Positions 12,466-25,570 of a DNA stretch of 64,000 bases are shown piece by piece. The DNA is from Gymnogyps californianus. Lineage: Eukaryota; Chordata; Aves; Accipitriformes; Cathartidae. The notes beneath the pieces are model-generated. The model was not told where the DNA came from. It made no database searches and saw only the letters and a list, made by a program, of their open reading frames with translations. The stretch spans positions 12,908,294 through 12,972,293 of the forward strand of contig NC_059482.1 in NCBI RefSeq assembly GCF_018139145.2, written 5' to 3'. How positions within the stretch are numbered: the stretch's first letter is position 1; each line of letters opens with the position of its first letter. The position numbers and the translations under genes were made by a program.

Positions 12466-15400
12466 GTAAGTTCACTGTCTTCCTTTCAAAGATGACTAAA
12501 GATAGGAGGGGAGACTGCCAGGAATGAGGGTGAGGGTAGCAGTTTGCACAGAGGTGCTTGTGTCCCCCTCAAATCTGCTGGGCTACTGTAGACATTTGCA
12601 AACCAGCCTGCTGAATTTGGTTTGCAGAACTCTGTGAGCTAAACTCTTCACCATTCTAATTGCACCACTATAGCATTGCCTTTTGACTAAAAACCAGTTC
12701 AGACTAATTGTCGAGGATCAGATAACAGGAAAATATTTCTATTTGACAGTCTACTATTTTTCAATTGTTCCTCTGTTACATATCTAAGTAAACATTTGTT
12801 CCACTTATCATTTCTGAGCAAAAGACATGAATCATTTGACTAGTAAAACCACAACGACAGCTGTTGCTTATTAGAAACAGTCATCTTGAACAAGGGCCTG
12901 CTATGGAGGAGTTCTTCAGGAAACTGTTTCTGCTTTTAGTGCTTTATAGTGCAATGAAAGCAAAGTTGCAGAAATTAGGGCATTGTTATTTCACTTATGT
13001 GATTGGCAAAACACACAGGCGCACACACACAGAGCAATCATTACAGCTGGGCTAGAAGCCCCCGAGAAACAGGAAAATACTCATTTAAGAATACTACTAA
13101 TGCCGCAATACTTATGTTCTTTGACTCTGTGATGCTTATACAGTTCTCTACAATACAGGTCAAACAAAACTGGATTTAAGGGTCCCTTTGTAAATAGGTT
13201 ATAGTATTTGGGATTTCGGATTTTGGTGTTGGATACAATATTTATACCAGTTATTATGCATGTACCAGAAACATTTTTCACCATTCGTGGTTTCTCCAGG
13301 TCTCAGGAACAAATTAATTCTGGATTCATAAAATCCCTAGATGCCAGTCATCAGCGGTCACTACTACATTACTTTCAGATAAAGCTTCTCCAGCCAGTGG
13401 TAAAAGAAAAAAAAGAAAAGAATCAGTTTTAAAAGTCTGATCAGGATAGGAACACCAGGGAGGGCAACTCTACTTAATTGCAATAAAATACTCCCTATTA
13501 GGAGAACAAAAATAAGGAGCAAAAACTGGACCACAAGGAATTCAAGAACAAATAAGTGAAACTGAGTCAGGTTAGACATAAAGATTTTTCCCTTTCTAGA
13601 GTACTGATTCAAAGGCATTATAGAGCATAAGGGCCAAAATCTGATTGTTTGTGTGACCTGTATGAAACAAAATTGTATTAAACAGAGGCCTAACGGTTAG
13701 GCATTTTATCAGACAAAATCACAGGAATGGTATACCCTGTATGATGCTCTTATTGTCAGCTATGAAAGGAGAAGCCAAAGACTAAATGAGCATAGAGACC
13801 GCACTGATCCCAGCAGAGCAGAGGGGAGGAACATTGGCAAGGCAATGTAGAGATGCTACCAAGTAGTCTGCTCTGCAGTTAAATAGGAGCACTTGTGGCT
13901 TTGTGGCTGTTGCTTAAATACCTTTCGAAAACACAAAATTCATCTGCAGACATTAAAGAAGAAAGAGTAAAAAAAAATTATAAAAATGGATTGTTGGATT
14001 ATGGCAAAAGAAAAGGAAAGCAGAACAGAAAAACAGTGGAGAGAAGCGTGTCACTGAGGAGGCAAAGCTGAGGTTTATTATAGGTTAGAAATCTGCAAAA
14101 CTGTCACCAATTCAATAATAGTATTCAGCGAGGTTTCTAAAGATCATATCCTGCCCTTCATTCACCCTCACAACACTCACTGATGGGAGTCAGCACTTTG
14201 CTGCAGCTGGGTATTTATAAGTCATTTGTTCTGTGTAACATGCCTGTTCTTACTATCTGAGTCAAGTAAGTAGTCCATCCTCATGTGTCATCCCACGGAA
14301 GTCAAATGTGCTATTAGCATAAGTGATGATTACTTATCTGTGTGAGGTCTTGTGAGGTTGGGTCTTTCGGCATCAGTATACTTGACATGGCAGTCTTTCT
14401 ATTATAATTTAATAAAATGGGGCCCAATTCAGTTCAGAGGTGCCTTGAGGAATAAGCTGGACTTAAATGGTGCTTAAGCCTTTGACTGGACCTCTGCAAA
14501 CCCTGAATTTCATTGAGTGAATACTAATTACTCAGAGGGGGGTTATTAAATTATAGACTCGGTTCTTCACCGTTGCTCAGAGCACAGTACTTTTGCAAGT
14601 GCTTGAGCCGAGGTAATGTAAATCTGAACACACTCAGAAGAAAGTTCTGGTAAGACTGCTTTCCTTGGTAAAAACAGAGACTGCAGAAATGTCATTAATA
14701 AATAGTTTAGAGAATTAGTACATGTTGATGGGTAAATTTCACTCTAGAAGAATACTATGCACTAAAAATGGACAGCATAAGACAGTGGAGAAAACTGCAT
14801 CTCACAGCTGCACTGAAATGGAAATCTCTCTTCCCGTCAGGTGGAAAAGGCCTAATGCAGAAGTCTGTGCAGTCAATGGAAATCTTTCCGTTTTGATGAG
14901 CTCTGAATTAGGCCCTTACTGGGCAAGCACGCTTAGGCACCCTTGATGCATCTTAGTCTTGGACAATTGTGTACAGTAACGCACTTAGTATAACATCTGT
15001 AAAACGAATCGGTTACCTGTAATCAACCACTTGGTGCACAAAGGAATCAATCAGTTCATTTTCTATGCCACGCACCTCTCCTAAGGAAGAACTCCTAATT
15101 GCTGCATGGATAAATCAGCAAAAGACATCACTCATGCTAAGCACATGATTTTAAAGGGTTACATGTATTTCCAACAGCTGATACTCTCTCTCTTTTTAAA
15201 ACTGTCATATCTTTTTGTTCTTTACCTAATTTCTGAGCAGCTACTAGCCTCAGAGTGGCTCCTGTATTCTCTCTGAACCTTCATTCTAAGATCCTACAGC
15301 TCTCATAGTGTTTACATCTTTTGTGAATACTGCAGCAATTCCTTGTGACCTTTGTGACCCTCTCCTTAATATATAGTTCTCCTGATTCCCAAAGTGTAAT

Positions 15401-16074
15401 GGACGTAGGAAAATTTTGGATCATAATTTCCTAACCAACCAGCTCTTTGCTCTGCTCTTTGTTACATGTGATCTGCTATAGTTACAGAGTGCATGGGTAG
15501 TCTTCTATGCGACCCCAAAAGGTTTTTTTAAAAAAAAGATATTTGAAGAAGTCTTAATCAGTGGTACAAAAAATACTGCCCAGCTGTTAGATCCAGAGGG
15601 TTTGGCACACTAGATCACAAGTAGTGGACCCATTATAACATTCAATCCTTATCTTTGTTTGCTCTATCTGTTAAAACAATCTGCTGTTTGTATACTTACT
15701 GCACTTCCAGCTTTCCAACCAGGTGTTTGTGGAGAACTGCATTTATTAATTAGTACATAAATCGTTTGCCAAATTATGTATCTTAAAGGCATATATGCAG
15801 GTCAGTCCTGTAAAATCACACATATAAAGTGCATTTTACACAATGCATCACTTAGACTTTTGGTGAAAGACTAAAATCTGCATATTAAATGGCAAACAGG
15901 TCCTCACTAAATTAACAACAAAGAATTATCATTGTCAATATTAATGAAACAGTCTTATAAAAACTTTTTTTTTTATAGTTGTCTGGACAGTGTAAGTTTT
16001 TCTCCCATGAGATTTAAAATCAAGTTCAGACATTTTCAGAGTTTAGATGCCTTTGCTGTCTAATGCCCTCATAG

Positions 16075-16140
16075 AGCCCAAGAACATGCCCAACTTCAGC
16101 CGGCTGTAATCCATATGAAGTCAATAGGACTTTCTCATAC
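16075..16140. repeat. Possible old amniote repeat fragment
   Basis: CTGTAATCCATATGAAGTCA followed by ATAGGACTTTCTCATAC contains the TGAAGTCAATxGGA core seen in old sauropsid repeats. This is a weak, motif-level similarity. Confidence 0.3.
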
Positions 16141-16847
16141 AAAAATTAAAAACCTTTGGAAAAAGCTTGCTTAATCAGTTTTAAAAAGATTTCAAGATCT
16201 TTATATGTCCACCATTATGTTTAAAATAAGCATTTTTTTATTTGCTAGCCATCCAAGGACTTGATTTTTCTTCATTTTCCCATTAGCCTGGCAGTTTAGC
16301 CAGTAGAACCCTTTTATTCCTCCCACTGGAGCAGCACAGAGAAATTCATTTGATTCCAGTGGATAGTAGTTGATTTCATTACCATATTATAGAAAATAAA
16401 GATTACGATTCCAAATTATTTTGCCTGCAGTCCACACACTAACCACGTAAATGGCAATATGTGGAAAAGTTGACTACATCATAAAAAACTAACTTCCTGC
16501 AAGGATTTTCTTGAATTGATTTCAAAAGAATCTGCTGTTTGGCGTCTTTCCTGTACTGAATTTCTGGAGGGTAACTGCGTTATGTGCATGTATAACATGC
16601 AAAAGGAAACATTCACTGAACTCTTTCTTTCTGCTACCAAATATAACTATAGCACATTGTTTGTGTTTAAGAGAGTTGCCTGAAAGCAAAACTCTATACG
16701 TATATAAGGTTATAGATGTGTGCATTGCAAGACAACCACTAATGGAAGGTGAAATGCTATTCTCTTTCACTTGCTATTGAGTGACAAAGGTTGCATGATA
16801 ATTTGAATACTCTGCCAACAGTTGGTGATATTCTGCCCCTGCCAAAA

Positions 16848-16864
16848 TAAATAAATAAATAAAT
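16848..16864 (+). repeat. (AAAT)n microsatellite
   Basis: Four AAAT units at the end of a CTGCC-AAAATAAATA sequence; a short microsatellite. Confidence 0.8.
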
Positions 16865-17611
16865 GCTTCCATCTCCCAGAGCAAATGCCCTGTAAGTCTA
16901 TAGAAAACAAATTAGGAATGCGTTATTCTCAATGAAAAAAGTCTCCACGAGAGCTATAATTTTATTTTTTTTAGTGCACAGAATAACATAAATCAAAAGA
17001 AGCAATAGTCTACCTTGTGTTTTGACTACTTTGACCCTCTTCAACCCCTGCCAATTTTTATCTCATTTTTGTTTAACTTTGTACATCAGAGTTTAATTTT
17101 AAACCTGGTCCTGAAGACAGTGATGTATAGGGTACATCAAGTATAGCTTAAATTACCCTCTCCCCAGTGATTTGAAGTTGAGGGGAGGGTCTTACTCCGC
17201 AGCAGGGTGGGAAAGAGAAATGGTCAGATGTTGCCCTTTGAACCTGACCACCCTCAGCTACAGAAACATTTATGCCAGAACATCATTTATTGATTTTATT
17301 ATATTTTAGGATCTCTTAAAACTGTTGGTGAAGTTTGCCATATATTAATTTTTGACACGGGCATATAAAAACAGAAATATGGGTTGAGCAGAAACTATAA
17401 ATATAGACAACACTGCCCAATAAACTTACATCCTTTCACTTACAGGTTTCTGCTTCAGCTGATCATTCTGAGCAGCCTGTCTTTGAACATAAATGTTACC
17501 CCTCTGATAAGCTAACCAATTTGAAGATTAAAGCTGCATTTGAGGATTAAAGTTTTTCTTATTTGATTATTGTTGTGTCTTGTAGCAGTAGAAGATAAAT
17601 ATTAATAAAAT

Positions 17612-17695
17612 GTTAAAGTCCAATTCTGCTCACTTTACTCATGTGAGCATTTTATACCATGAGACTGAACAAATTATGCAGGATTTGGCCCTTAA
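17612..17695 (+). repeat. Old amniote repeat fragment ('CAATTCTGCTC...GGATTTGGCCC')
   Basis: The ends CCAATTCTGCTCACTTTACT and GCAGGATTTGGCCC resemble a short inverted-repeat-like element common in reptile and bird DNA. I do not have a reliable family name. Related-looking pieces are at 59629-59695 and 48455-48540. Confidence 0.4.
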
Positions 17696-20014
17696 ACTCA
17701 GCATTGACTGCTCTGTTTTCTCAGTCCACTAAGAATAAGTCTCCCGTGAAATGTTACATGTACCCGGCAAACTCATGAACCCACTGCTGCCACAGAAAAC
17801 TCACACTGATGGGTAGCTCTGAAAACTTGCCATCCAATTATATACCACAGAGCTATGTATGTATTTTTATTGAGGAGAATAAAAACCACATGAAGTGCTC
17901 TACAACAGACCACAAAATGGGTTTGGCACCTGTGTCTCCTCGGAGCCGAAGTTTCGGAGTTGTGTTATCACGTGGCCTGCTGACCCCGGGACAGCAACGC
18001 TGACCTTGTCTTACACGCAGAAGTCTATTGCTACGACTCCCCTGAGAGCACAAACCAGCTGCAAACTGCTGCAATGATTAACCCTTATGTGTTGTAGATG
18101 TAACATCAAGTCATGGTAATAAAGCTTTCACTGCATAACAGATCTCTTGCTTTGTAAATTGTTGCTCTTATCAGCTGCACTCTAGGATGTTATCCCTTTT
18201 CTGTGAAGCATGACTGCTGTGTTGTTCACTGGAAAGGCTACCAGATCTATAAAGTCTGTGATATTTATTCAATTGCTTTGGAGGGATTATACAGAGGATA
18301 CGCTTTGTTTAAACTAAAAATGCAGTGTGTGAAAACAAAAAAAACCCCATGAAATACTCATACATATGAAAGAATATATTAGCTAAAATCCAGAATGCCT
18401 GTAGCAGATTTGAATCTGGGAGCACTGGATTTGCTATAACAGACAACTGCGTTGTTCCATTGAGGCCAGGCTCCTGTTTGTGCAAGTAATTTATACCTAA
18501 GGTTTTGTAAAAATGCAGACTCTTTGAGCCTGTGATGTACCTGGACAATTGCAGAGTTTTGCCGTTTGGCTGGAAACAGAATGCTTGTAGCAATCAGCAC
18601 TCACCTCCCCAAAACATAAGCGGTGTAAGTCTTATTTTGTCATGCACTTCAAATATCAGACCTAATTCTATGCTTTCCTATTTGCATAGAAGCCAACGGG
18701 AGTTTTGAGTGTGTATCAGCCTATAATCCAAACTACAGGCCTGCGAATAGGGCCCTGGCTTCCTCAGAAATGTGATGCCTTTTATCTCAGCGTGCTTCCT
18801 ACCCTCCAGCCCTTCCCTTGCCAAATCTATGGCCACATCAGGGCTGTGAAAGAAAAGGTGACCTTAATGTAAGCCGCGGTATGATATGATACTATCTGCT
18901 TGAGTCTGTGAAGAGCCAGAAACAGTATCTCTGAGAGATGGAAGCTGCCGTGTGCATCACAAGGACTGTCGCTGCCCGCAGTCGCTGTTTCAGAGGGACC
19001 TTCCAACATCCCACCAGCCAAGCAGAGCGAAAAGAATTTGTTCAACGTATCCACCCATCGAAGCAGCAGCTCTATGTGTTTTAGGGGCACGGGACTGCTG
19101 GTCCTTGCCGGCCTTGCCAGGGGCTGAACAAGGTATTCTTTATTCCTCACCAAGGAAGAAGCTGCTCTGGACTAATGATGCTTTGCTGTTTGGTATCCGG
19201 ATTCATCTGCTTGAAAAACACTGCAGATGATAGTTTTATTGTGTAAGTTAGGCTAGACAGGGTTGTTCCTCGCTCTAGCACAGGGAGCATTTTCCTACAG
19301 GAACTGCAGATGAAAGCAATGGGTTTATTCCTCTCTTTCCCCACCTCCCCCTCCGTAGGCATCTAAGTGTTGTTATTTTAACACCAACAGCTGTAGTTAA
19401 AAAAAAAAATACTGTCAAAAACTCTGCGAGTCCTGCTACAGCAAATATAGATAGAAAGACAGTGACAAAACAGTTTACAACTCCAAAACTGGCAGAAAGA
19501 GGGAGAGGCAGTAACTTCACTTCCTCCCTTACCAACTCCAGCAGCTCCTGTTTTTCTCTGAGTAGCTGCTGTGATCTCCCAGGTGGAGACTATCGGCCTC
19601 TGAAGGGAGCAGAAGTTGCCTGTTCCCTCTTTAGGAGGATGGGGAAGGGTCTCTTGGTGATGGCACCTTGTGTCCTGCCTGGCTCCTGCAGGTGTGAGCA
19701 GCTGGTGAGGAGGAGGAGGAGGAGGCAGCAGCGGGCTCCAGCAGGCTCCAGCTGCCGTGGGGCTGTGTCCTTTCCCCAGGGGCCTGTGTTTGGAAGCTGG
19801 GGAGGCCCCGTGTGCCCTTCCATGTCTCATCCCTCCTCTGGCTGTCACTCCTATTTCCAGGGTACTGTTGCCCTGATACTTGGTTACTCAAAGGGGAGAA
19901 AGAAGCAACAAATTTACTGAAATTATCTTGAGCTTATTTTGTTCTCTTGTGGGGTTTCTGTGCGAAGGGGGTATCTACTCTATTAACTCCCATTAATATC
20001 AAACCTCTACTATT

Positions 20015-20205
20015 AATAGGATTTGCATATGGAAAGGAAGAGGATTGACCTTTAAATTCATTAAATAAAGCAAATTTAAAAAAATAATTTTAGTTAAAAT
20101 CATTAGCGTGATGAAAAATACAAGAACAAATACGTAGACATCAGTATCTGGGCTTTCGTTAACACTAACGAGCAAATTATTGCAGGGGAAGATTTGCATC
20201 ATTGG
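20015..20205. promoter_or_regulatory. Candidate upstream regulatory element with two octamer sites
   Basis: Two exact POU octamers ATTTGCAT lie at 20021-20028 and 20192-20199, with homeodomain-type AT motifs (TTAAATTCATTAAATAAAG) between them. It lies about 10 kb upstream of the start codon. Function is inferred from motif content only. Confidence 0.3.
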
Positions 20206-20964
20206 AATACATATTCCAGCCTCCATACTGATATATGTGATGCGGGGTTATCTTTGTATGGCTCCTCTTTCAGAATATATTTTCTTCTTATAAAATAGCC
20301 TCTTTTTAACTCCCATTGGGGACCTCCTTATAAATGAGGAACTGGTCCTCAAGGGACTGGCCTGGCTAGAAAAGTGTGTTATTAAAAAAAAAAAAAAAAG
20401 CAAAGCATATTAGAATACTAAGCAATATAATTAGCTCACTTCTTTGTTTTTTCAGAAAATCTTAAAAAAAAAAGCATAGCTAAGTTTTAATTAAACATAT
20501 TCTCTGGATGTTTGAATTGTATAAGAATTAGAAAATCCTGTTGTATTTTAGAGGGATTAATTGCATCAATTTAAGGTTCTTGCTCTAATCTCCAATATGC
20601 AGTCAGGTATCACCACTCTTCTTGCAAAGCAGCTACAGTGTTGTGAATAAGTGATGTCTGCCCACAGCGCTGGCGCCACGAGCTGCCCCTCGGAGGGGCA
20701 TTCTCAGGTATTCCGCTCCTCATCTTTTACGTGGGAACAAACATAGGTTCTCTACACCAAAACTGGCTAAATACGCAGATTCAAAATATTATTGCTTCTA
20801 ATAATAAATATTGATTTACACATGCCGAAAAGCTTCTGTTGCCTTCACAGCAAGTAGTCTAAAATATAATTAGATTAGTAACCGTTTTACCACCATATTG
20901 CTTTTCGAGTCCAGTTCTTGAGACACTGATGTCCAATGGTCTCTGGACCTCCAGCATCACTCCG

Positions 20965-21078
20965 CTCTTAGGTCTTAACCCATCCGTGTCTCAGCTTTCT
21001 GACATAGCCCTTTGTAAAGTACTTTGAGATACTCAGATCAAACTTGCTGCCGGTTCAAAGTAGTATTAATCAGTATTT
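20965..21078 (+). repeat. Decayed MIR-like SINE with 3' tail
   Basis: GGTCTTAACCCATCCGTGTC matches the MIR core (GTCACTTAACC..CTGTGCCTCAG). GTAAAGTACTTTGAGATACT and CAAAGTAGTATTAAT match the usual 3' tail (GTAAAGCGCTTTGAGAT ... TATTATTATT). The + orientation is clear. Confidence 0.6.
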
Positions 21079-21844
21079 TGTTATGCAGCTCAGTCTATAA
21101 ATTGACCTATTTGTTCTGTTCCTATTCTACCTCAGGCCCCCACAAGTGGGAAAAGGTGAAACTGTTCAGGTTATTGTTCTCAGAGCTCAGCTAATCTCAT
21201 CTGCTGAATACAGCTCTAAACATCTGAAGTTGGTGAAATTAAATAAAGTGCAAGCATCCTTTGTTCTATAGCTCTCTGCCTTTAAAACAATTACTCATGG
21301 TGACCTTAACAATAGTATATTAAGAAAAAAAAAATCCTCATAAAAGAATTTAGTGTTAGGATGGAGCTCTGCCTGATATTAGAACAATTATGGAGCAGAT
21401 GCATCCACTCCGAACAAAGTGACCTTTTCATCAAGTTACAAAACATTAAAGGTTAAAGAATGTTTGAAGGGAAGTTAATACTTTTAAAACATTAGAAAAA
21501 ATTGCCATTCTTTCAAGACCTGACCAAAATCAGTGGGAAACAATAAGATGACTGTTTAGGCACATCCAGTCATAATTTAAGCAACTCTTCTTACAGAAGG
21601 ATATAAGGTATTTTACATCGTCTGTTTTATTTTAAAACTAGAAGTGCTTTTTCAGAGAAGAAATGAGATTTGATAGGAATAAATAGCCAATGAAAGAAAT
21701 CTGCTCTGAAGCCGGTTAATTGCAATTTTAAAGTCGCATTTCTTTCTCTCCATTGTGCACAGACGACATGAGAACAAAGAGAGGGAATCAATGATGGTGT
21801 CAGATTTTCTTAGTTTCCACGTTTCATCTGACCTGGACGGTGCA

Positions 21845-22830
21845 AACTCCAGTCACTAGTGCGAGGGAGCAGAGCCGCCGCTCCCGCCGCAGCGCTTCCC
21901 CGCACCCTCAGGAGCACCAACCGGCGTTTGCAGCAGCGACCTGCCCGCCGGTGCGGGGACGCTGCTCCTGCTCGCAAACCAACCGCGTGGGAGGGGGGCA
22001 AGTGCACGCAAGGCGAGGCTGAGACGCGCCCCGGGGGGGGCGAAACACGAGCGCAGCCCCCCGAAAGCTGCCGGCGGCGGGAGGGCGCGGCAGCCGGCCG
22101 CCGCTGCTGCTCGGCCTCGCCGGGGGGCTCGGGGCCTGTTCGCTGCCTTGTCACAGCGGCTGCGCCCGCACAGCGCGTTTCTGTTATTTTTATTAGTTTT
22201 TCTTGGAGAAGGGGTGAGGGTGGAGGATGCGGGGTGCCGGCCGCGTCCCGCCGCGGCAGGGCCGAGCCCAGCGGCCCGCGCCGGGCGCCGCGTCCCCCCG
22301 CGTGTGCGGAGCCCCGCGGGGAAGGCAGGGGGAGCGTAGCTCAAGCTCCTGCCCGTGGTCTGCGTCATCCGGGTCCTGTGCTCTTCATACATAATAAATT
22401 TAATAAAGCCCTTCTAAACAGTAGTTGCTGGGCATGCTGGGGAGCGAGGATTTACGGCCCGGCAGCCCTTCTATGTCTTTTTTTAAATGCCCGTTGGCCG
22501 CGTGCCACGCCGTGGCCTACCGGCCTGCACAGCTTCATTCCCGAGATCAAAGACGCGCGTCGAGGCGCGGAGGGGCCGGCGGGCGGCGGGCGGGCGGCCC
22601 GCTCCTCCGCGCAGCGAGGCGGGCCGGGGCGGGGGCGGCGGGGCCGGCCGCGCCGCCGGGAGCCGGTTGTTGTCCCCCGCCCGGTGCGCGTCCCCTCGGG
22701 GGCAGCGAGCTGCTCTCCGCGCAGGCAGCGCTCCGCGGGGGCGGGCGGGGGCGGGGGTAGCCTTTCTCGTCCCTTGGCGGTGGAGTAATCAGGCGGTGGG
22801 GCTGGGAGCGTGCCCGCAGCCGGATAACGG
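21845..22830. promoter_or_regulatory. CpG island cluster, distal (two adjoining islands)
   Basis: GC-rich CpG-dense blocks at about 21845-22345 and 22450-22830 are separated by a short AT-rich stretch near 22380-22420 that contains ATACATAATAAATTTAATAAAG. They lie about 8 kb upstream of the start codon. They may be an alternative promoter or part of an extended unmethylated domain of the kind seen around developmental regulators. Confidence 0.75.
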
Positions 22831-23544
22831 GGCGTTATTGGCAGATAGGTAACTTTTTTAAGAGAAACTTGCGTATCTGGGTGCAAGCACTATGTGCGAA
22901 TCACTAAAAAAAACGCGTCTGGGAAATAAGTTTCTGTGAAAAGGAAGAGGGATTTTCCTCGGGGTTAGGCTTTACCAACTTCCCACCTCATTTATTTTTT
23001 CCTGTTTGTTTTTTCAGAAGAAGTGTATCTGTGCACAACAAAATCTTTATCGCGTTACATCACAGGCAGTCAGCAAAGGAACAGCTGTGTTAGCTGTGCA
23101 ATGAAAACTTTCAGGTGATGCGAGAAATAAGAGGGAAATCCCTTCCCCTTCGCCTAGATCCTCCAAATGCCTTTCGAATTAACCGGCTCTGAGGATCACT
23201 GCCAGTCTCCACAAAGGCGTTCCGAAAGCCTGGAGCTAGTAAAACTTTGTATAGGTAAAATTAGCTGAACCCCTTCTGCTAACACAATAGCTTTTGTTGT
23301 CACATATGGTGGAGTTCCAGGATCTGTAACTATTTTTCATAAAAGGTTTTCCTACTGCCCAAGTGAATACATTACGCTACAGTAGCTCTGAATGGTATCG
23401 CTTATTTCCTTCAAAGCAGCGGCCGATTGTTTCTTCAGAGACCCTAAATCCTTTCGGGGGGGAGGGGGGAGAAGTGATAATTCAGCGGGACTGCATCGCG
23501 ACGATAGATCTTACTTTAGCACGCACCACCTCCAAAAAGTGCAG

Positions 23545-24295
23545 CCCCTGGGAGAGCGGCAAGTGCCGAGGGAGCGGGGCGGGGGAGGCTCGGGGCGGGC
23601 GCTGGCCGGGCCGAGCGGGGCTCGCCGCCCCCGGGCTCTGCCCGGAGGTAAGCCCGGCTGGGGCGAGGGGGAGCCTGGACAGCCCGGGGGCCGCAGCCCT
23701 TCCCCGGCCGAGAGGCACCGACGGAGCCTCTGCCCCCCCCCGCCCCGGCCCGCCCCCGCGGGGGCGCGGACGGGGCCCGGCTCTCCCCGGGGGGGAGCAG
23801 CGGCCGCAGCCCCGCAGAGCCGGGGCCGGGGAGCCGCTCTCGCCGCCCAAGTTTAGTGCTCGAACTTGTTGGCACCCGGCGGCGGGCGGGCGGGCGCAGG
23901 CTGCTCTCCGACCGACGTGGGGCTGGGGGCTTCGCCTCCGCAGCGGCCGCGCGGGAGAAGGAGCCGCCGCGGCCCGGCCGGAGAGCGCCGCTGCCGCCCG
24001 GCGCCGCGGGGAGGGACGGAGGGACGGACGGAGGGATGGACGGAGGGACGGAGCGCCCGCCGCGGGCACCGCCACCGCCCGGCGGGCACCTCCCGGCGCG
24101 GCCAGCTGCGCGGCGGGCCGCGGAGGGCTGCGGGTCCGGTGCGGTGCGGGTCACGCTGCCCCGCTCCGGGCGGCGGCTGCAGCGGCGGGGGCGGCCGCAC
24201 GGGGCCGACCCGCGCCGGGAGTTTCCTCGCAGCGCCCCGCGGCTTCCCGAGCCGAAGTTTCCCCCCACCACAGTGGCGGGGGTTTTTTGGGGGGG
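23545..24295. promoter_or_regulatory. CpG island
   Basis: A dense CpG stretch with G-rich and C-rich runs, flanked on both sides by AT-rich DNA. It contains a GGACGGA-type minisatellite near 24010-24052. Long open frames on both strands (up to 318 codons) have only Arg/Gly/Ala/Pro-rich content and no recognisable domain. Confidence 0.75.
24011..24052 (+). repeat. GGACGGA-type short tandem repeat
   Basis: Imperfect units of GGACGGA/GGGACGGA/GGGATGGA are repeated about five or six times inside a CpG island. Confidence 0.75.
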
Positions 24296-25059
24296 AGGGG
24301 AGCGGGAATACATTTCTGATATCTGGGGTTAGGTGGGGAATTACTTTTAACTCCAGACGGAAGCGAATCGATTCGGACAAGATTACCTACAGCTCAAAAG
24401 GAATGCTTCAAAAGATTAAGACACTGGGCGTGCTTACACTTTCCTATCTGTTTTCCCCGTGCTCTTTCCGAAATGCCTGGTCCTGATCGCAAGGACACTG
24501 CTATCCCAGTTCTGATTTTCTGGGGCTTATTACATGTCAGAACTGTAAAAGTCCTCTGGACAATTTACAGACAAAACATCTGGTTCGTTAAAGCAAAGCT
24601 ACTGGGCTAAGACAAACAAACTTTGCTGCTGTGTAAATTCACTTACCCAAACAATTTACATTCAAGCAAAGATTTTAGCCCGAAGAAAAACTTTTATTCA
24701 TTTGTATTCAGGAGGTTTGGGAATTCATAGGCATTTTAAAATAATTTTGCTCTAATAAAGTTATGTAGATATTACAAAATGTCTTTGTTCTCTTCTCAGA
24801 TTATTATTGCTGTTATAATGGTTATTGACAACACTTTGTATTTTACAAAAGTGGAGTATCGTTTTCGGTCGTGAGCAGTGGTGTTTTTAAACAAACTTGT
24901 CAGATCCGTATTCATCTAGTCCAGCCTTAATGAAAACTGTTTCTTCTTTGTTCTTCGCCGGGAGAAACCGAAGTACTTTTCGCACACTTCTTGCATTTCG
25001 ATGGGGTGCCACCGAGGCGTTAGGAAGGAGGAGAGGTTTTTCCCTGGGACGGAAGGCAG

Positions 25060-25570
25060 CGGTGGCAGCCGGCGGCTGCCGTGACGCCCGGCTGGGCAGC
25101 GGGTGCCCGGCGCGGCTGCGGGCTGCCGCGCTCCCCGCGCCCGGTCCCGGCCGATGCCTCCGTGGTGCTCGCAGAGCCCGCGCCTCCGCCTGTGCGCGGC
25201 GGGGGGCTGCCCTGGGAAGAACTGCCGGCAAGTGAGGGGCCCCAGCCGCCCTGCCCCTGCCGCCCTGCCGGGGCTTGCCCCCCCCTACCCCCCCGCGGCC
25301 GGGAGCCCGGCCCCGGGCGCGCCTCCTCCCTCGACAGCCCGGTCCTCGGTCGGCGGGGCAGCCGCTGCCTTGCAGCCGGCGCCTCGAAAGGCCCCAGCTC
25401 GCTGATGCCCAGCCCTTCCCGCCCGTCCGGGGGACACTCGGCTGGCGAGGACCCGCTGGGTCCCCGCCGGCTCCTCCGCTCCGCTTGAGGGAGTGGAGAC
25501 GCCCCGCAGAGCCGGGCGGGTGCTCGGGGCGAGAGGAGGGCGCGCAGGGACGGAGCAGTTGGCACGCCGG
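25060..25570. promoter_or_regulatory. CpG island
   Basis: This is the third CpG-rich block upstream of the gene. It ends abruptly in AT-rich DNA at about 25580. No exon or known protein similarity is visible in any frame. Confidence 0.7.

Larger units (their letters stand above)
11901..20000. other. Intergenic DNA, middle part
   Basis: AT-rich sequence with no supported gene. It includes the exon-like segment at 12351-12465, an (AAAT)n tract at 16848-16864 and several decayed repeat pieces. A moderately GC-rich patch at 19460-19860 has open frames in four readings, none recognisable. Confidence 0.55.

Noticed and set aside
19378..19860. Overlapping open frames of about 150 codons on both strands
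   Set aside because: A moderately GC-rich patch with no domain; composition explains the openness.
21859..22788. 309-codon open frame on the + strand
   Set aside because: A GC-rich island artefact with no recognisable domain and competing frames.
23363..24319. 318-codon open frame on the + strand and 265-codon frame on the minus strand
   Set aside because: Both cross the same CpG island; low stop density from GC content explains them.
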